NCBI GenBank assembly: GCA_964580965.1
Contig: CAZOLZ010000002.1
Coordinates: forward strand, 1-64,000
Reading direction: 5' to 3'
DNA: 64,000 nucleotides
From: CAIUKX01 sp964580965
GTDB lineage: Bacteria; Bacteroidota; Bacteroidia; Flavobacteriales_D; Crocinitomicaceae
Shown here: piece by piece, positions 8,631 to 16,503 of the stretch
Layout of the letters: each line of letters opens with the position of its first letter
Numbering within the stretch: position 1 is the stretch's first letter
Translations under genes and position numbers: made by a program
The notes under the pieces: model-generated
The model's input: the letters and a program-made list of their open reading frames with translations, nothing else
Told to the model about the DNA's origin: nothing
The model's database searches: none

Positions 8631-9521
8631 ATGAAAAATGTAGCTGTAATTGGAGCAGGAACAATGGGGAACGGTATTGCGCATACTTTTGCTCAATTTG
8701 GATATAACGTTTCATTGATTGATATCGCTCAAACATCTCTTGATAAAGGTTTAGCAACAATTACTAAAAATTTAGATAGACAAGTTGCAAAAGAAATCAT
8801 TTCAGGAGATGAAAAAAGTGCAACACTTAATAGAATCACTACATTCACATCTATTGAAGAAGGTGTTAAAAATATTGAATTAGTTGTAGAAGCTGCAACA
8901 GAAAATATTGATTTAAAATTCAATATATTTAAAGATTTAGATCAATTCACTTCACCTGAAGTTATCTTAGCTTCTAATACTTCGTCAATTTCTATAACTA
9001 AAATAGCATCTGTTACTTCTAGACCTGAAAAAGTAATTGGAATGCACTTTATGAATCCTGTGCCTGTAATGAAATTAGTTGAAATTATCAGAGGATACTC
9101 TACAACTGATGAAGTTACGGAAACTATCATGGGTTTATCTAAAAAATTAAATAAAGTTCCAGTTGAAGTTAATGACTACCCAGGGTTCGTTGCAAATAGA
9201 ATTTTAATGCCTATGATCAATGAAGCAATCTATTCATTATATGAGGGAGTTGCTGGTGTTTATGAAATTGATACCGTAATGAAATTAGGAATGGCTCATC
9301 CAATGGGACCATTACAACTAGCTGATTTTATTGGTTTAGATGTTTGCTTAGCTATTTTAGAAGTTCTTCACGATGGATTCGGGAACCCTAAATACGCACC
9401 ATGTCCTCTATTAGTTAATATGGTTACAGCTGGTAAAAAAGGAGTGAAATCTGGTGAAGGATTCTATTCTTGGACTCATGGAACAAAAGAATTAATTGTA
9501 TCTGAAAAATTTAAAAACTAA
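8631..9521 (+). CDS. 3-hydroxyacyl-CoA (3-hydroxybutyryl-CoA) dehydrogenase
   Basis: NAD-dependent oxidation of 3-hydroxyacyl-CoA (or reduction of acetoacetyl-CoA) in fatty-acid or butyrate-type metabolism. The protein is 296 residues, the size of stand-alone Hbd/PaaH enzymes. The Rossmann motif GAGTMGNGIA is at about 8-17, the catalytic histidine lies in GMHFMNPVP at about 141, and PGFVANRILMP near 183 starts the helical C-terminal domain. It stands alone with a structured leader and a terminator at 9535. Family level is certain; chain-length preference is not. Confidence 0.93.
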   Translation: MKNVAVIGAGTMGNGIAHTFAQFGYNVSLIDIAQTSLDKGLATITKNLDRQVAKEIISGDEKSATLNRITTFTSIEEGVKNIELVVEAATENIDLKFNIFKDLDQFTSPEVILASNTSSISITKIASVTSRPEKVIGMHFMNPVPVMKLVEIIRGYSTTDEVTETIMGLSKKLNKVPVEVNDYPGFVANRILMPMINEAIYSLYEGVAGVYEIDTVMKLGMAHPMGPLQLADFIGLDVCLAILEVLHDGFGNPKYAPCPLLVNMVTAGKKGVKSGEGFYSWTHGTKELIVSEKFKN

Positions 9522-9534
9522 TACAAAAAAATTT

Positions 9535-9563
9535 AAAGCGTAGCATTTATGTTACGCTTTTTT
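9535..9563 (+). terminator. Terminator after the 3-hydroxyacyl-CoA dehydrogenase gene
   Basis: Stem AAAGCGTA (9535-9542) with TACGCTTT (9553-9560) and following T residues. It lies only 8 bases before the next ATG. Confidence 0.8.
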
Positions 9564-9570
9564 CTTTCTT

Positions 9571-10386
9571 ATGCATATTAAAAATCAAATTTACATTGGG
9601 GCAGATAATCGAAAAAGTTTACTAGACCTTAATATTCCCGAGAACTTTAATTCAAAAGTCATAATTTTCTCACATGGTTTTATGGGATATAAAGATTGGG
9701 GAGCTTGGGATTTGGTCGAAAAATATTTTACTGATTTAGGTTACGGTTTTTGCAAATACAATGTTTCCCATAATGGAGGTACAATTGAACAACCAATTGA
9801 TTTTTCAGATCTAGAAGCTTTCTCTAAAAACACATACTCCAAAGAGTTGTTTGATTTACAACAAGTTATAAACTTTACAGACGAGAAAGTAGATGCAAAA
9901 AAAGATTTCTATTTAATTGGCCATTCTCGTGGAGGAGGAATTGTACTTTTAAACCATTCTGATGAACGAGTTAAAAAAATCTCTACTTGGGCTGCTATAT
10001 CTTCGATTGAAAAACGATTCCCTGAAGGGAAACAATTAAAAGTTTGGGAAACCCAAGGAACAAAATATATTGAGAATAGTAGAACAAATCAAAAAATGCC
10101 TACAAAATTTTCTCAATATGAAGACTTTGTAGCTAATAAAGAACTTCTAAACATTCAAAAGGCATGCGAAGAATCATCGAAACCAACATTGGTAATACAT
10201 GGTGATGCAGACACATCCGTTCCTATAGATGAAGGTTTAGAGATTTGTTCTTGGTTAAAAACTAGACTTTTCGAAATAGAAGAAGCAAACCATACTTTTG
10301 GAGCATCGCAACCATGGGAAAATTCAGAACTACCCGAACACCTTTTAAAAGTTTGTCAATTAACTGAAAGTTTTTTTAGTTATTAA
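9571..10386 (+). CDS. Alpha/beta hydrolase
   Basis: Serine hydrolase of the alpha/beta fold, 271 residues, no signal peptide, so cytoplasmic. The nucleophile elbow GHSRGG places Ser at residue 119, the acid is in HGDADTSVP near 213, and the histidine is in EANHTFG near 243. The oxyanion loop region is SHGFMGYKDWGAWD at about 32-45. The architecture resembles the S33/dienelactone hydrolase type. Substrate is unknown. It begins just after a terminator and 12 bases separate it from pth, so it probably heads the following pth-ruvX run. Confidence 0.85.
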   Translation: MHIKNQIYIGADNRKSLLDLNIPENFNSKVIIFSHGFMGYKDWGAWDLVEKYFTDLGYGFCKYNVSHNGGTIEQPIDFSDLEAFSKNTYSKELFDLQQVINFTDEKVDAKKDFYLIGHSRGGGIVLLNHSDERVKKISTWAAISSIEKRFPEGKQLKVWETQGTKYIENSRTNQKMPTKFSQYEDFVANKELLNIQKACEESSKPTLVIHGDADTSVPIDEGLEICSWLKTRLFEIEEANHTFGASQPWENSELPEHLLKVCQLTESFFSY

Positions 10387-10398
10387 AATCGTATTCAA

Positions 10399-10962
10399 AT
10401 GAAGTTCTTAATCGTTGGACTAGGAAATCCTGGAGAAAAATATAAAAACACACGTCATAACATAGGTTTCAAAGTAGTTGATGAAATCGCTAAACAACTC
10501 GAAGGAACTTTTAAGACTGAGAAACACGCTGATATTTGTGAAGTAAAATTCAAAGGTCGCACTTTAGTTTTAGTTAAACCGAACACTTTTATGAATTTAT
10601 CAGGTAAAGCAGTTAATTATTGGCTTCAACATGAAAAAATATCACCTGAAAATTTGGTGGTAATTACAGATGACATCGCTCTACCATTTGGTAAATTAAG
10701 AATGAAAGCCAAAGGAAGCGACGGAGGACATAATGGACTAAAAGATATTCAAGCTGTATTAAAAACAAATGTCTATCCCAGATTGAGATTTGGTGTAGGA
10801 AACGATTTTTATCTAGGACAACAAGCAGACTATGTACTAGGAGAATGGTCAAAAGATGAAATGCTTGATTTAACTGAACGAATAGATACTGCTACAGAAT
10901 TTATTAAAAGTTTTACTACAATAGGGATAGCAATGACAATGACTAACTGGAACAATAAATGA
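10399..10962 (+). CDS. pth: Peptidyl-tRNA hydrolase
   Basis: Cleaves peptidyl-tRNA released from stalled ribosomes, recycling tRNA. The 187-residue length is standard. The signature GLGNPGEKYKNTRHNIGF is at residues 7-24, with catalytic His at about 21. KPNTFMNLSG (about 61-70), ITDDIALPFGKLR, and GSDGGHNGLKDI (about 109-120) complete the active site. Its TGA overlaps the ruvX start by 4 bases, indicating translational coupling. Confidence 0.97.
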   Translation: MKFLIVGLGNPGEKYKNTRHNIGFKVVDEIAKQLEGTFKTEKHADICEVKFKGRTLVLVKPNTFMNLSGKAVNYWLQHEKISPENLVVITDDIALPFGKLRMKAKGSDGGHNGLKDIQAVLKTNVYPRLRFGVGNDFYLGQQADYVLGEWSKDEMLDLTERIDTATEFIKSFTTIGIAMTMTNWNNK

Positions 10963-11375
10963 AAGGTAAAATATTAGCCCTTGACTTTGGACTTAAAAGA
11001 ACAGGAGTAGCAATTACAGATGAAAACAAAATTATCGCAAGTGGATTAACTACTGTTGATTCTAGAGAATTGATAACCTTTCTAATTAATCTGATTAACA
11101 AAGATAAAATTGAACAAATTGTGGTCGGCCTTCCAAAAAGGTTAAATAATGAAGACAGTCATATTACTTCAAATGTACATTTACTAAAAGAAGCACTTGA
11201 AAAACAATTCCCTTTAATTCCTATTGAGTTGTATGATGAACGTTTTACTTCAAAAATGGCGTTTCAAACAATGATTGATAGTGGACTTTCAAAAAAACAA
11301 AGGCAACAAAAGGAATTAATCGATGAGATTAGTGCTACAATTTTGCTTCAATCATATTTACAAAGCATTCAATAG
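10959..11375 (+). CDS. ruvX: Holliday junction resolvase-like / pre-16S rRNA nuclease YqgF
   Basis: RNase H-fold nuclease of the YqgF/RuvX family. E. coli YqgF trims the 5' end of pre-16S rRNA, and the family is often labelled Holliday junction resolvase. Motifs: LALDFGLKRTGVAITD at about 5-20 with the first catalytic Asp, VVGLPKRLNNED near 67-78, and YDERFTS near 105 with a second acidic residue. A third acidic position falls in KELIDEISA near 121. Length 138 is typical. ATGA overlap with pth. Confidence 0.94.
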   Translation: MKGKILALDFGLKRTGVAITDENKIIASGLTTVDSRELITFLINLINKDKIEQIVVGLPKRLNNEDSHITSNVHLLKEALEKQFPLIPIELYDERFTSKMAFQTMIDSGLSKKQRQQKELIDEISATILLQSYLQSIQ

Positions 11376-11407
11376 ACTGATTTTTATCATATAAATCAAA
11401 AAACTCT

Positions 11408-11415
11408 TATTTTTG
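11408..11415 (+). promoter_or_regulatory. -7 element of def
   Basis: TATTTTTG 14 bases before the def ATG at 11430; no clear -33 element. Confidence 0.45.
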
Positions 11416-11429
11416 TAAAAAAAGTAAAA

Positions 11430-12026
11430 ATGATATTACCAATAGTTGCATACGGAGATCCAGTTTTAAAAAAAGAAGCTGAAGATATTGAAAAAGATTA
11501 TCCTGAGTTAAAAAAACTTATTGATGATATGTTTGAAACGATGTATGAAGCATCTGGTGTAGGATTAGCTGCTCCTCAGATAGGTAAAGATATTCGATTA
11601 TTTGTTGTAGATGGAAGTCCTTTCGCTGAAGAAGAGGGAGACGAACCAGACCCTAGAGCTAAAGGTATTGAAAATTTCAAGCAAGTTTTTATCAATCCTA
11701 TAATTGAAGAAGAATCTGGTGAAGAATGGTCTTTCAAAGAAGGATGTTTATCTATTCCGAAAGTAAGAGAAGATGTGGTAAGGAAAGAACGTATTCGAAT
11801 CACTTATTACGATGAAAATTGGAACTTTAAAGATGAAACTTTCGATGGTTATGCAGCGAGAATTATTCAACATGAATATGATCATATTGAAGGAATACTT
11901 TTCACTGACCATTTATCAGCTATTAAAAAGAAGTTAATTTCAAAAAAACTTCAAAATATCTCAAAAGGAGAAGTTAGAATTGATTACAAAATGAAATTCC
12001 CTTTAGCTAAAAAAGGAAGAAAATGA
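11430..12026 (+). CDS. def: Peptide deformylase
   Basis: Removes the N-formyl group from nascent proteins; a metal hydrolase acting at the ribosome exit. All three motifs are present: GVGLAAPQIG at about 43-52, EGCLSIP at about 108-114 (metal-ligand Cys at 110) and QHEYDHIEG at about 151-159 (two metal-ligand His and catalytic Glu). Length 198 with an acidic insertion near residues 70-85, usual for Bacteroidota deformylases. Its TGA overlaps the next ATG by 4 bases. Confidence 0.97.
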   Translation: MILPIVAYGDPVLKKEAEDIEKDYPELKKLIDDMFETMYEASGVGLAAPQIGKDIRLFVVDGSPFAEEEGDEPDPRAKGIENFKQVFINPIIEEESGEEWSFKEGCLSIPKVREDVVRKERIRITYYDENWNFKDETFDGYAARIIQHEYDHIEGILFTDHLSAIKKKLISKKLQNISKGEVRIDYKMKFPLAKKGRK

Positions 12027-12559
12027 TTCTAAAATACTTATTCTTCATTTTATCATTTACGTTATTCTTTTCTTGTAAAGAGAATAGTAGTAAAGTAAAT
12101 AGTGAAAAATCTAAAGAATTGCTTATAAATAAAATTAAGTCATATGAAAATGCTCTAAATAAAGGTTTTTCAGTTCAGGCATCTAAAGATTCTTTAAAAA
12201 TGTTTTTACAAAAATTTGTACATTTTTTTCCTAGTGAAGAAAATACCGCTGTTTGTTTAGACAAATTACAAATGATTTATTCAGGAGAAAACGAATATTT
12301 AACCGCTGCAAAATATGTTGATACATTAATTAAAGAATACCCTAAATATTCTAATAGAGCATTAATTATTGAAAGTCAAATTGCTAATTATGATATCTTT
12401 ATAAAACCAAGAGATACATCTAAAGTTAGGTTTTATTATGAACTTTTATTGAATGAGAATCCTGATATGGACTCAGTAAAAAAACAAGATATTCAAAATC
12501 GATTAGCTAAATTGGAACTGAGTTATAATGAATTTCGACAACTAAAAGATTGGCATTAA
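12023..12559 (+). CDS. Lipoprotein with TPR-like helical repeats, unknown function
   Basis: A 178-residue protein with a lipoprotein signal, Cys at residue 18 after LFFS. The mature part is alpha-helical and charged, with segments resembling tetratricopeptide helices (ENTAVCLDKLQMIYS, YLTAAKYVDTLIKEYP). This resembles the TPR lipoproteins often found after def in Flavobacteria. Role unknown; probably a periplasmic scaffold facing the inner leaflet of the outer membrane. Start overlaps the def stop (ATGA), so it is translated with def. Confidence 0.75.
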   Translation: MILKYLFFILSFTLFFSCKENSSKVNSEKSKELLINKIKSYENALNKGFSVQASKDSLKMFLQKFVHFFPSEENTAVCLDKLQMIYSGENEYLTAAKYVDTLIKEYPKYSNRALIIESQIANYDIFIKPRDTSKVRFYYELLLNENPDMDSVKKQDIQNRLAKLELSYNEFRQLKDWH

Positions 12560-12606
12560 TCTTGTTTATGATATGTTAAATAATTTTATTGACCTAAAAT
12601 TATTGT

Positions 12607-12614
12607 TATATTTG
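12607..12614 (+). promoter_or_regulatory. -7 element before the DUF1573 pair
   Basis: TATATTTG, 29 bases before the ATG at 12644. A TTG at 12589-12591 has only a 15-base spacer, shorter than usual. Confidence 0.5.
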
Positions 12615-12643
12615 AGACGTTTAAAAATTTAAATTTAATTACT

Positions 12644-13087
12644 ATGAAAAAGCTATTATTCTCATTAATCTTATTAGGTAGTACAGCAGTAGTATCTAAC
12701 AACTCTATAAAAGCTCAAGAAGTTGAAAATGGTGCTAAAATTGTTTTCTCGAAAGAGGTTCATGATTATGGTACAATCAAAAATGGTGCAGATGGTACTT
12801 GTTCTTTTGAGTTCAAAAACACAGGGAATGCTCCTTTGATTTTATCAAATGCGAAAGGGTCTTGTGGATGTACTGTTCCAACATGGCCAAAAGAACCAAT
12901 TGCTCCAGGTGCAAAATCTGTAATTAAAGTTAAATACGACACAAAAAGAGCAGGTGCAATAAACAAAAGTGTTACAATTACTTCTAATGCAATTAATGAG
13001 CCTACAAAGACAATTAGAATTAAAGGTACAGTATTACCTGTTCCTGAAAGTGGAACACCTGTAAATAATGCTGGTCCTGCTAACTAA
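12644..13087 (+). CDS. DUF1573 domain exported protein
   Basis: A 147-residue exported protein with a signal peptide (about 1-24, ending KAQE) and one immunoglobulin-like DUF1573 domain at about 30-130. The domain hallmark FKNTGNAPLILS followed by GSCGCTVPTWPKEPIAPG is present, with two cysteines separated by one residue at the family-typical place. The domain resembles ASH/MSP beta-sandwiches. Function is not established. It is followed 12 bases later by a second, divergent member of the same family, so the two form a pair, perhaps partners. Confidence 0.85.
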   Translation: MKKLLFSLILLGSTAVVSNNSIKAQEVENGAKIVFSKEVHDYGTIKNGADGTCSFEFKNTGNAPLILSNAKGSCGCTVPTWPKEPIAPGAKSVIKVKYDTKRAGAINKSVTITSNAINEPTKTIRIKGTVLPVPESGTPVNNAGPAN

Positions 13088-13099
13088 CATGAAGATTAA

Positions 13100-13480
13100 A
13101 TGAAGAAATTTATTTTTCTTTTTATCATATTAAATTCCGCCCTTGGATTTTCTCAAGAGGCGGAATTTTCTTTATTGGAGAAAGTTTATAAATTCCCTAA
13201 AACAAATGAAGGAGTAATTTTAAATCATAATTTTAAGTTCGAGAACTCTGGAGATGCACCACTTATTATTAGCGACTATAGCGTAAGTTGTGCATGTACT
13301 AAAGTAACTCTTCCAAATAAGCCAATTTTGCCAGGTGAAAAAGGAGTAATTAAAGTTTCTTTTGATACAAAAGGAAAATACTACTTACAAGATCGAATTG
13401 TATATTTAACGACAAATACATCTAAAAAAACAAAAAAACTACGTTTCAAAGTTTATGTAATACCTATTGAAGAACAATAA
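13100..13480 (+). CDS. DUF1573 domain exported protein, second copy
   Basis: A 126-residue paralogue of the preceding gene. Signal peptide is about 1-18 (MKKFIFLFIILNSALGFSQ). The core FENSGDAPLIIS and SVSCACTKVTLPNKPILPG matches the same hallmark, with CAC instead of CGC. The two are clearly diverged, so the duplication is old. The stop lies 1 base before the murB ATG, so murB may be co-transcribed. Confidence 0.83.
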   Translation: MKKFIFLFIILNSALGFSQEAEFSLLEKVYKFPKTNEGVILNHNFKFENSGDAPLIISDYSVSCACTKVTLPNKPILPGEKGVIKVSFDTKGKYYLQDRIVYLTTNTSKKTKKLRFKVYVIPIEEQ

Positions 13481-13481
13481 T

Positions 13482-14492
13482 ATGAACAGAATAAATATTC
13501 AACCTTACAATACTTTTGGAATTAATGTAATTGCAAATGATTTAAAAATCATTAAAAAAAAAGATGATTTAAGTACTGTATTTGAACAGTTAAAAAATTC
13601 AAAGTTTCTCATTATAGGTGGTGGGAGTAATGTGTTGTTCACCAATGATTCATATGATGGAACCATTGTCTTAAACCAGTTTAAAGGTGTCGAAATTATT
13701 TCTGAAACAGAGGATGAAGTAATGATTAAAGCAAACTCTGGTGAAGTATGGCACGAGTTTGTGTTATATTGTATAGATAAAGGGTATGCTGGAATTGAAA
13801 ATTTATCGTTAATTCCTGGAAGTGTTGGAGCTAGTCCAATGCAAAATATAGGTGCATATGGTGTTGAACTCAAAGATACTTTTCATTCATTAGAGGCTTA
13901 CCATATTGAGTCTGGAGAAGTTCACACGTTCGACAATCAAGCTTGTGAATTTGGTTACAGAGAAAGTGTGTTCAAGCGTAAATTAAAAAATCAATATTTT
14001 ATTACTTCTGTAAGTTTTAAATTAAAAAAGAAAAAACACAACCTAAACGCTTCTTACGGAGCAATTACTTCTGAATTGGAAAAAAACAACATTTCAAAGC
14101 CAACAATTAAAGATATTAGTAACGCTATTATTGCTATTCGTCAAAGTAAATTACCTGATCCTAAGGAGATTGGAAATGCAGGAAGTTTCTTTAAAAATCC
14201 GGTAGTTACAAATTCTATTATTGAAAAAATTAAAGTTGATTATCCTAACATACCTATATACCCTTTTGATGAAAAAAAATCTAAAATTGCAGCTGGTTGG
14301 TTAATCGAACAAGCTGGTTGGAAAGGAAAAACAATTGATAACTACGGAGTCCATAAATTACAAGCATTGGTTCTTGTTAATTATGGAGGTGCATCAGGTC
14401 AACAAATCTATGAGTTATCAACTCAAATTATCAAAGATATCCAATCTAAATTTGGTATAGAGCTTGAGAGAGAGGTTAATATGGTTTTTTAG
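13482..14492 (+). CDS. murB: UDP-N-acetylenolpyruvoylglucosamine reductase
   Basis: FAD- and NADPH-dependent reduction of UDP-GlcNAc-enolpyruvate to UDP-MurNAc, the second step of peptidoglycan precursor synthesis. FAD-binding GGGSNVLF is near residue 46, IPGSVGASPMQNIGAYG near 111-127, YRESVFK near 163, and GNAGSFFKNPVV near 232-243 with the catalytic Ser. The C-terminus LEREVNMVF is typical. I chose the ATG at 13482; a TTG at 13467 would overlap the previous gene and adds residues relatives lack. Length from this start is 336. Confidence 0.96.
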   Translation: MNRINIQPYNTFGINVIANDLKIIKKKDDLSTVFEQLKNSKFLIIGGGSNVLFTNDSYDGTIVLNQFKGVEIISETEDEVMIKANSGEVWHEFVLYCIDKGYAGIENLSLIPGSVGASPMQNIGAYGVELKDTFHSLEAYHIESGEVHTFDNQACEFGYRESVFKRKLKNQYFITSVSFKLKKKKHNLNASYGAITSELEKNNISKPTIKDISNAIIAIRQSKLPDPKEIGNAGSFFKNPVVTNSIIEKIKVDYPNIPIYPFDEKKSKIAAGWLIEQAGWKGKTIDNYGVHKLQALVLVNYGGASGQQIYELSTQIIKDIQSKFGIELEREVNMVF

Positions 14493-14604
14493 GGTAATAC
14501 ACTTTGATATTAGATGATAAGAAATTAAACCCTCTAATAAATTAAGTAATAATCATTAACAAAAAGTCTAACTTCTAATATCTAAAAAAGACATTCTCTT
14601 GTTT

Positions 14605-15612
14605 CTAAAGAAATAGTTTCTTATCTAAATTCAACCATTCAAGAGTAGAATTTGTAAAAATATCTTCTTTTACTTGTTGACTCAAATCACTTTTTTCTAT
14701 GAATTTTCCAATTTCTAAATCTCCTAATGGGAAAGGATAATCACTTCCTAAACACACTTTTTTACTCCCTTGCATTTTAAGAATGTATTTTAATAAATCA
14801 ATATCGTGTGTGATACAATCTACCCAAAATTTCCCAACATAATCTCTTGGATTTATTGGATTATCAATTGCTACTAAATCTGGTCGACAATTATATCCAT
14901 GCTCAATTCTTCCAAGTGTTGGGAGAAAAGAGCCTCCGGCATGTGAAAAACAAACTCTTAGATTAGGAAGTTTTTCAAAAAGTCCCGCAAATATCATTGA
15001 ACAAGCAGATCTAGATGTTTCTGCCGGCATACCAACCAACCAAGGCAACCAATACTTTCTCATACTATCAAACCCCATCATTTGCCAAGGGTGAATCATA
15101 ATTGCCATTCCTAAACGTTCACAAGCTTCAAATATTGGAAAAAATTTCTCTTCACTTAAGTTTTCATCATTTATATTTGAACCAATTTGAATACCAACTA
15201 ATCCGATAGATTTTGCTCTTTCTAACTCTTTAACTGCTAAATCTACATCTTGCATTGGAATTGTTGCTAAACCTATGTAATTCTTAGGAAAACGTACCAC
15301 TAAATCCGCAATATGATCATTTAAAAATTGAGACATTTCCATACAATGCTCTGGTTTAGCGTGGTAACCAAACATTACTGGAATTGTACAAACAACTTGA
15401 ACTTGAGTATTAAACTCCTCATATTCTTTTATACGAACACCCTCATCCCAACAGTTTTCCTTAATTTTTCTGAAAAACTTATTCCCCTGCATCATATCTG
15501 CAGTCTTATCTTCATTGTGTTCTAAATAGATAAAATCTCCATAACCAAATTTATCCGTCCATTTTGGTAAATGTTTTGGAATTATGTGAGAGTGCATATC
15601 AATTTTTAACAT
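14605..15612 (-). CDS. 2-amino-3-carboxymuconate-6-semialdehyde decarboxylase (ACMSD)
   Basis: Metal-dependent amidohydrolase-fold decarboxylase of the kynurenine (tryptophan to glutarate) route; it diverts ACMS away from quinolinate. The 335-residue protein is very close to animal ACMSD: HSHIIPKHLP at about 7-16 (metal-binding HxH), ENCWD near 53, HPWQMMG near 174, KYWLPWLVGMPAE near 186 and SDYPFPLGDLE near 292 with metal-ligand Asp. No other kynurenine-pathway gene is in the window. A TATTTTTG box at 15636-15643 lies 23 bases upstream. Confidence 0.9.
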   Translation of the reverse strand: MLKIDMHSHIIPKHLPKWTDKFGYGDFIYLEHNEDKTADMMQGNKFFRKIKENCWDEGVRIKEYEEFNTQVQVVCTIPVMFGYHAKPEHCMEMSQFLNDHIADLVVRFPKNYIGLATIPMQDVDLAVKELERAKSIGLVGIQIGSNINDENLSEEKFFPIFEACERLGMAIMIHPWQMMGFDSMRKYWLPWLVGMPAETSRSACSMIFAGLFEKLPNLRVCFSHAGGSFLPTLGRIEHGYNCRPDLVAIDNPINPRDYVGKFWVDCITHDIDLLKYILKMQGSKKVCLGSDYPFPLGDLEIGKFIEKSDLSQQVKEDIFTNSTLEWLNLDKKLFL

Positions 15613-15635
15613 TTCGTTTGTTTTTAAGTATGACT

Positions 15636-15664
15636 CAAAAATAAGGGATTAAAACTTGTTCAAA
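15636..15664 (-). promoter_or_regulatory. Promoter of the ACMSD gene
   Basis: On the reverse strand TTTG (15664-15661), 17-base spacer, TATTTTTG (15643-15636); fits the Bacteroidota consensus with a slightly short spacer. Confidence 0.5.
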
Positions 15665-15716
15665 AAATAAAACACCAACCAAACTACAACATCAAAGGCT
15701 ATAGTTGTTATATTTT

Positions 15717-16034
15717 TCACAAATCTTCGATATCTTCTAGAGCAAACTCTAGTTCACTATAAGTTTTTGAATTTTGTTGAGATTTAGCAATTTCCATCCC
15801 CTCTTGAAAAACTTCTCTTGCTTTAGTATAATCTTTTAATGTTTCGAATATTTTTCCCAATTGATAGTATATGGCCAAATATTCATTATCCAATTCTTTT
15901 GCCTTAAGCATAAATGCTAAAGCCTCTTCTATCTTATTCAAATTCCAATATTCTAAAGCTAATGCGTAATGTGTAAATACATCATTTGGATCTTCTTCAA
16001 TAAATTCTAATAATAGTTGGATTCTTGAAATCAT
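15717..16034 (-). CDS. Tetratricopeptide repeat protein
   Basis: A 105-residue protein without signal peptide, made of about two and a half TPR units: VFTHYALALEYWNLNKIEEALAF at residues 19-41 (read as two overlapping motifs), LAIYYQLGKIFETLKDY and TKAREVFQEGMEIAK. The length fits short stand-alone TPR adaptors in Flavobacteria. No enzymatic residue is present; a protein-protein role is inferred. It follows the OsmC gene by 4 bases, so the two are co-transcribed. Confidence 0.82.
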   Translation of the reverse strand: MISRIQLLLEFIEEDPNDVFTHYALALEYWNLNKIEEALAFMLKAKELDNEYLAIYYQLGKIFETLKDYTKAREVFQEGMEIAKSQQNSKTYSELEFALEDIEDL

Positions 16035-16038
16035 ATTA

Positions 16039-16491
16039 TCAATGCTTAAACGTAGGGTTTATAATCACTTCTGACTTGATTGAATTAGCGATAAAACAAA
16101 CATCATGTGCTTTTTGATGTAATTCTTTATGTTTCAATGCTGATATTGTTTTTTCAAATTCAACTTTAGGGCTTAAAACTATTGTTGAAACAAACATTTT
16201 TCCTCTTTGCAATCTTTCTAACTTTACTTCTACTGAATCAGTATAAGATTTTACTTCAATATTTTCTTTAGAACAAACAAATAAAAAACTCAATAAGTGA
16301 CAACTCATCAAAGCACTTCCTAATTGCTCTTCAGGATTAATCAATTGTTCATCACCTTGAAATTCAGGTGCTGCAGAAACCTCCTGCTCTACCCCATTTT
16401 GGTATGTTATCTTATGATTTCGATTAAAAGAAAAATAATCAAATCTTTCTGTTTGCTTCTGCCAATCTAATTTTAAAAAAAAGGAAAACAT
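16039..16491 (-). CDS. OsmC family protein
   Basis: OsmC/Ohr-fold protein, 150 residues; members reduce organic hydroperoxides using a cysteine pair. Cys63 in LMSCHLLSFLFVCSKE is at the family position, and a second Cys at about 128 in HDVCFIANSIKSEV matches the HxxCPVAHS-like C-terminal motif. The N-terminal strand WQKQTERFDYFSFNRNHKI is typical of the OsmC rather than Ohr branch. It sits between SelO and the TPR protein in the same direction; SelO-OsmC proximity suggests redox or stress context, but that is inference. Confidence 0.85.
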   Translation of the reverse strand: MFSFFLKLDWQKQTERFDYFSFNRNHKITYQNGVEQEVSAAPEFQGDEQLINPEEQLGSALMSCHLLSFLFVCSKENIEVKSYTDSVEVKLERLQRGKMFVSTIVLSPKVEFEKTISALKHKELHQKAHDVCFIANSIKSEVIINPTFKH

Positions 16492-16503
16492 ATTTTGATA
16501 ATT

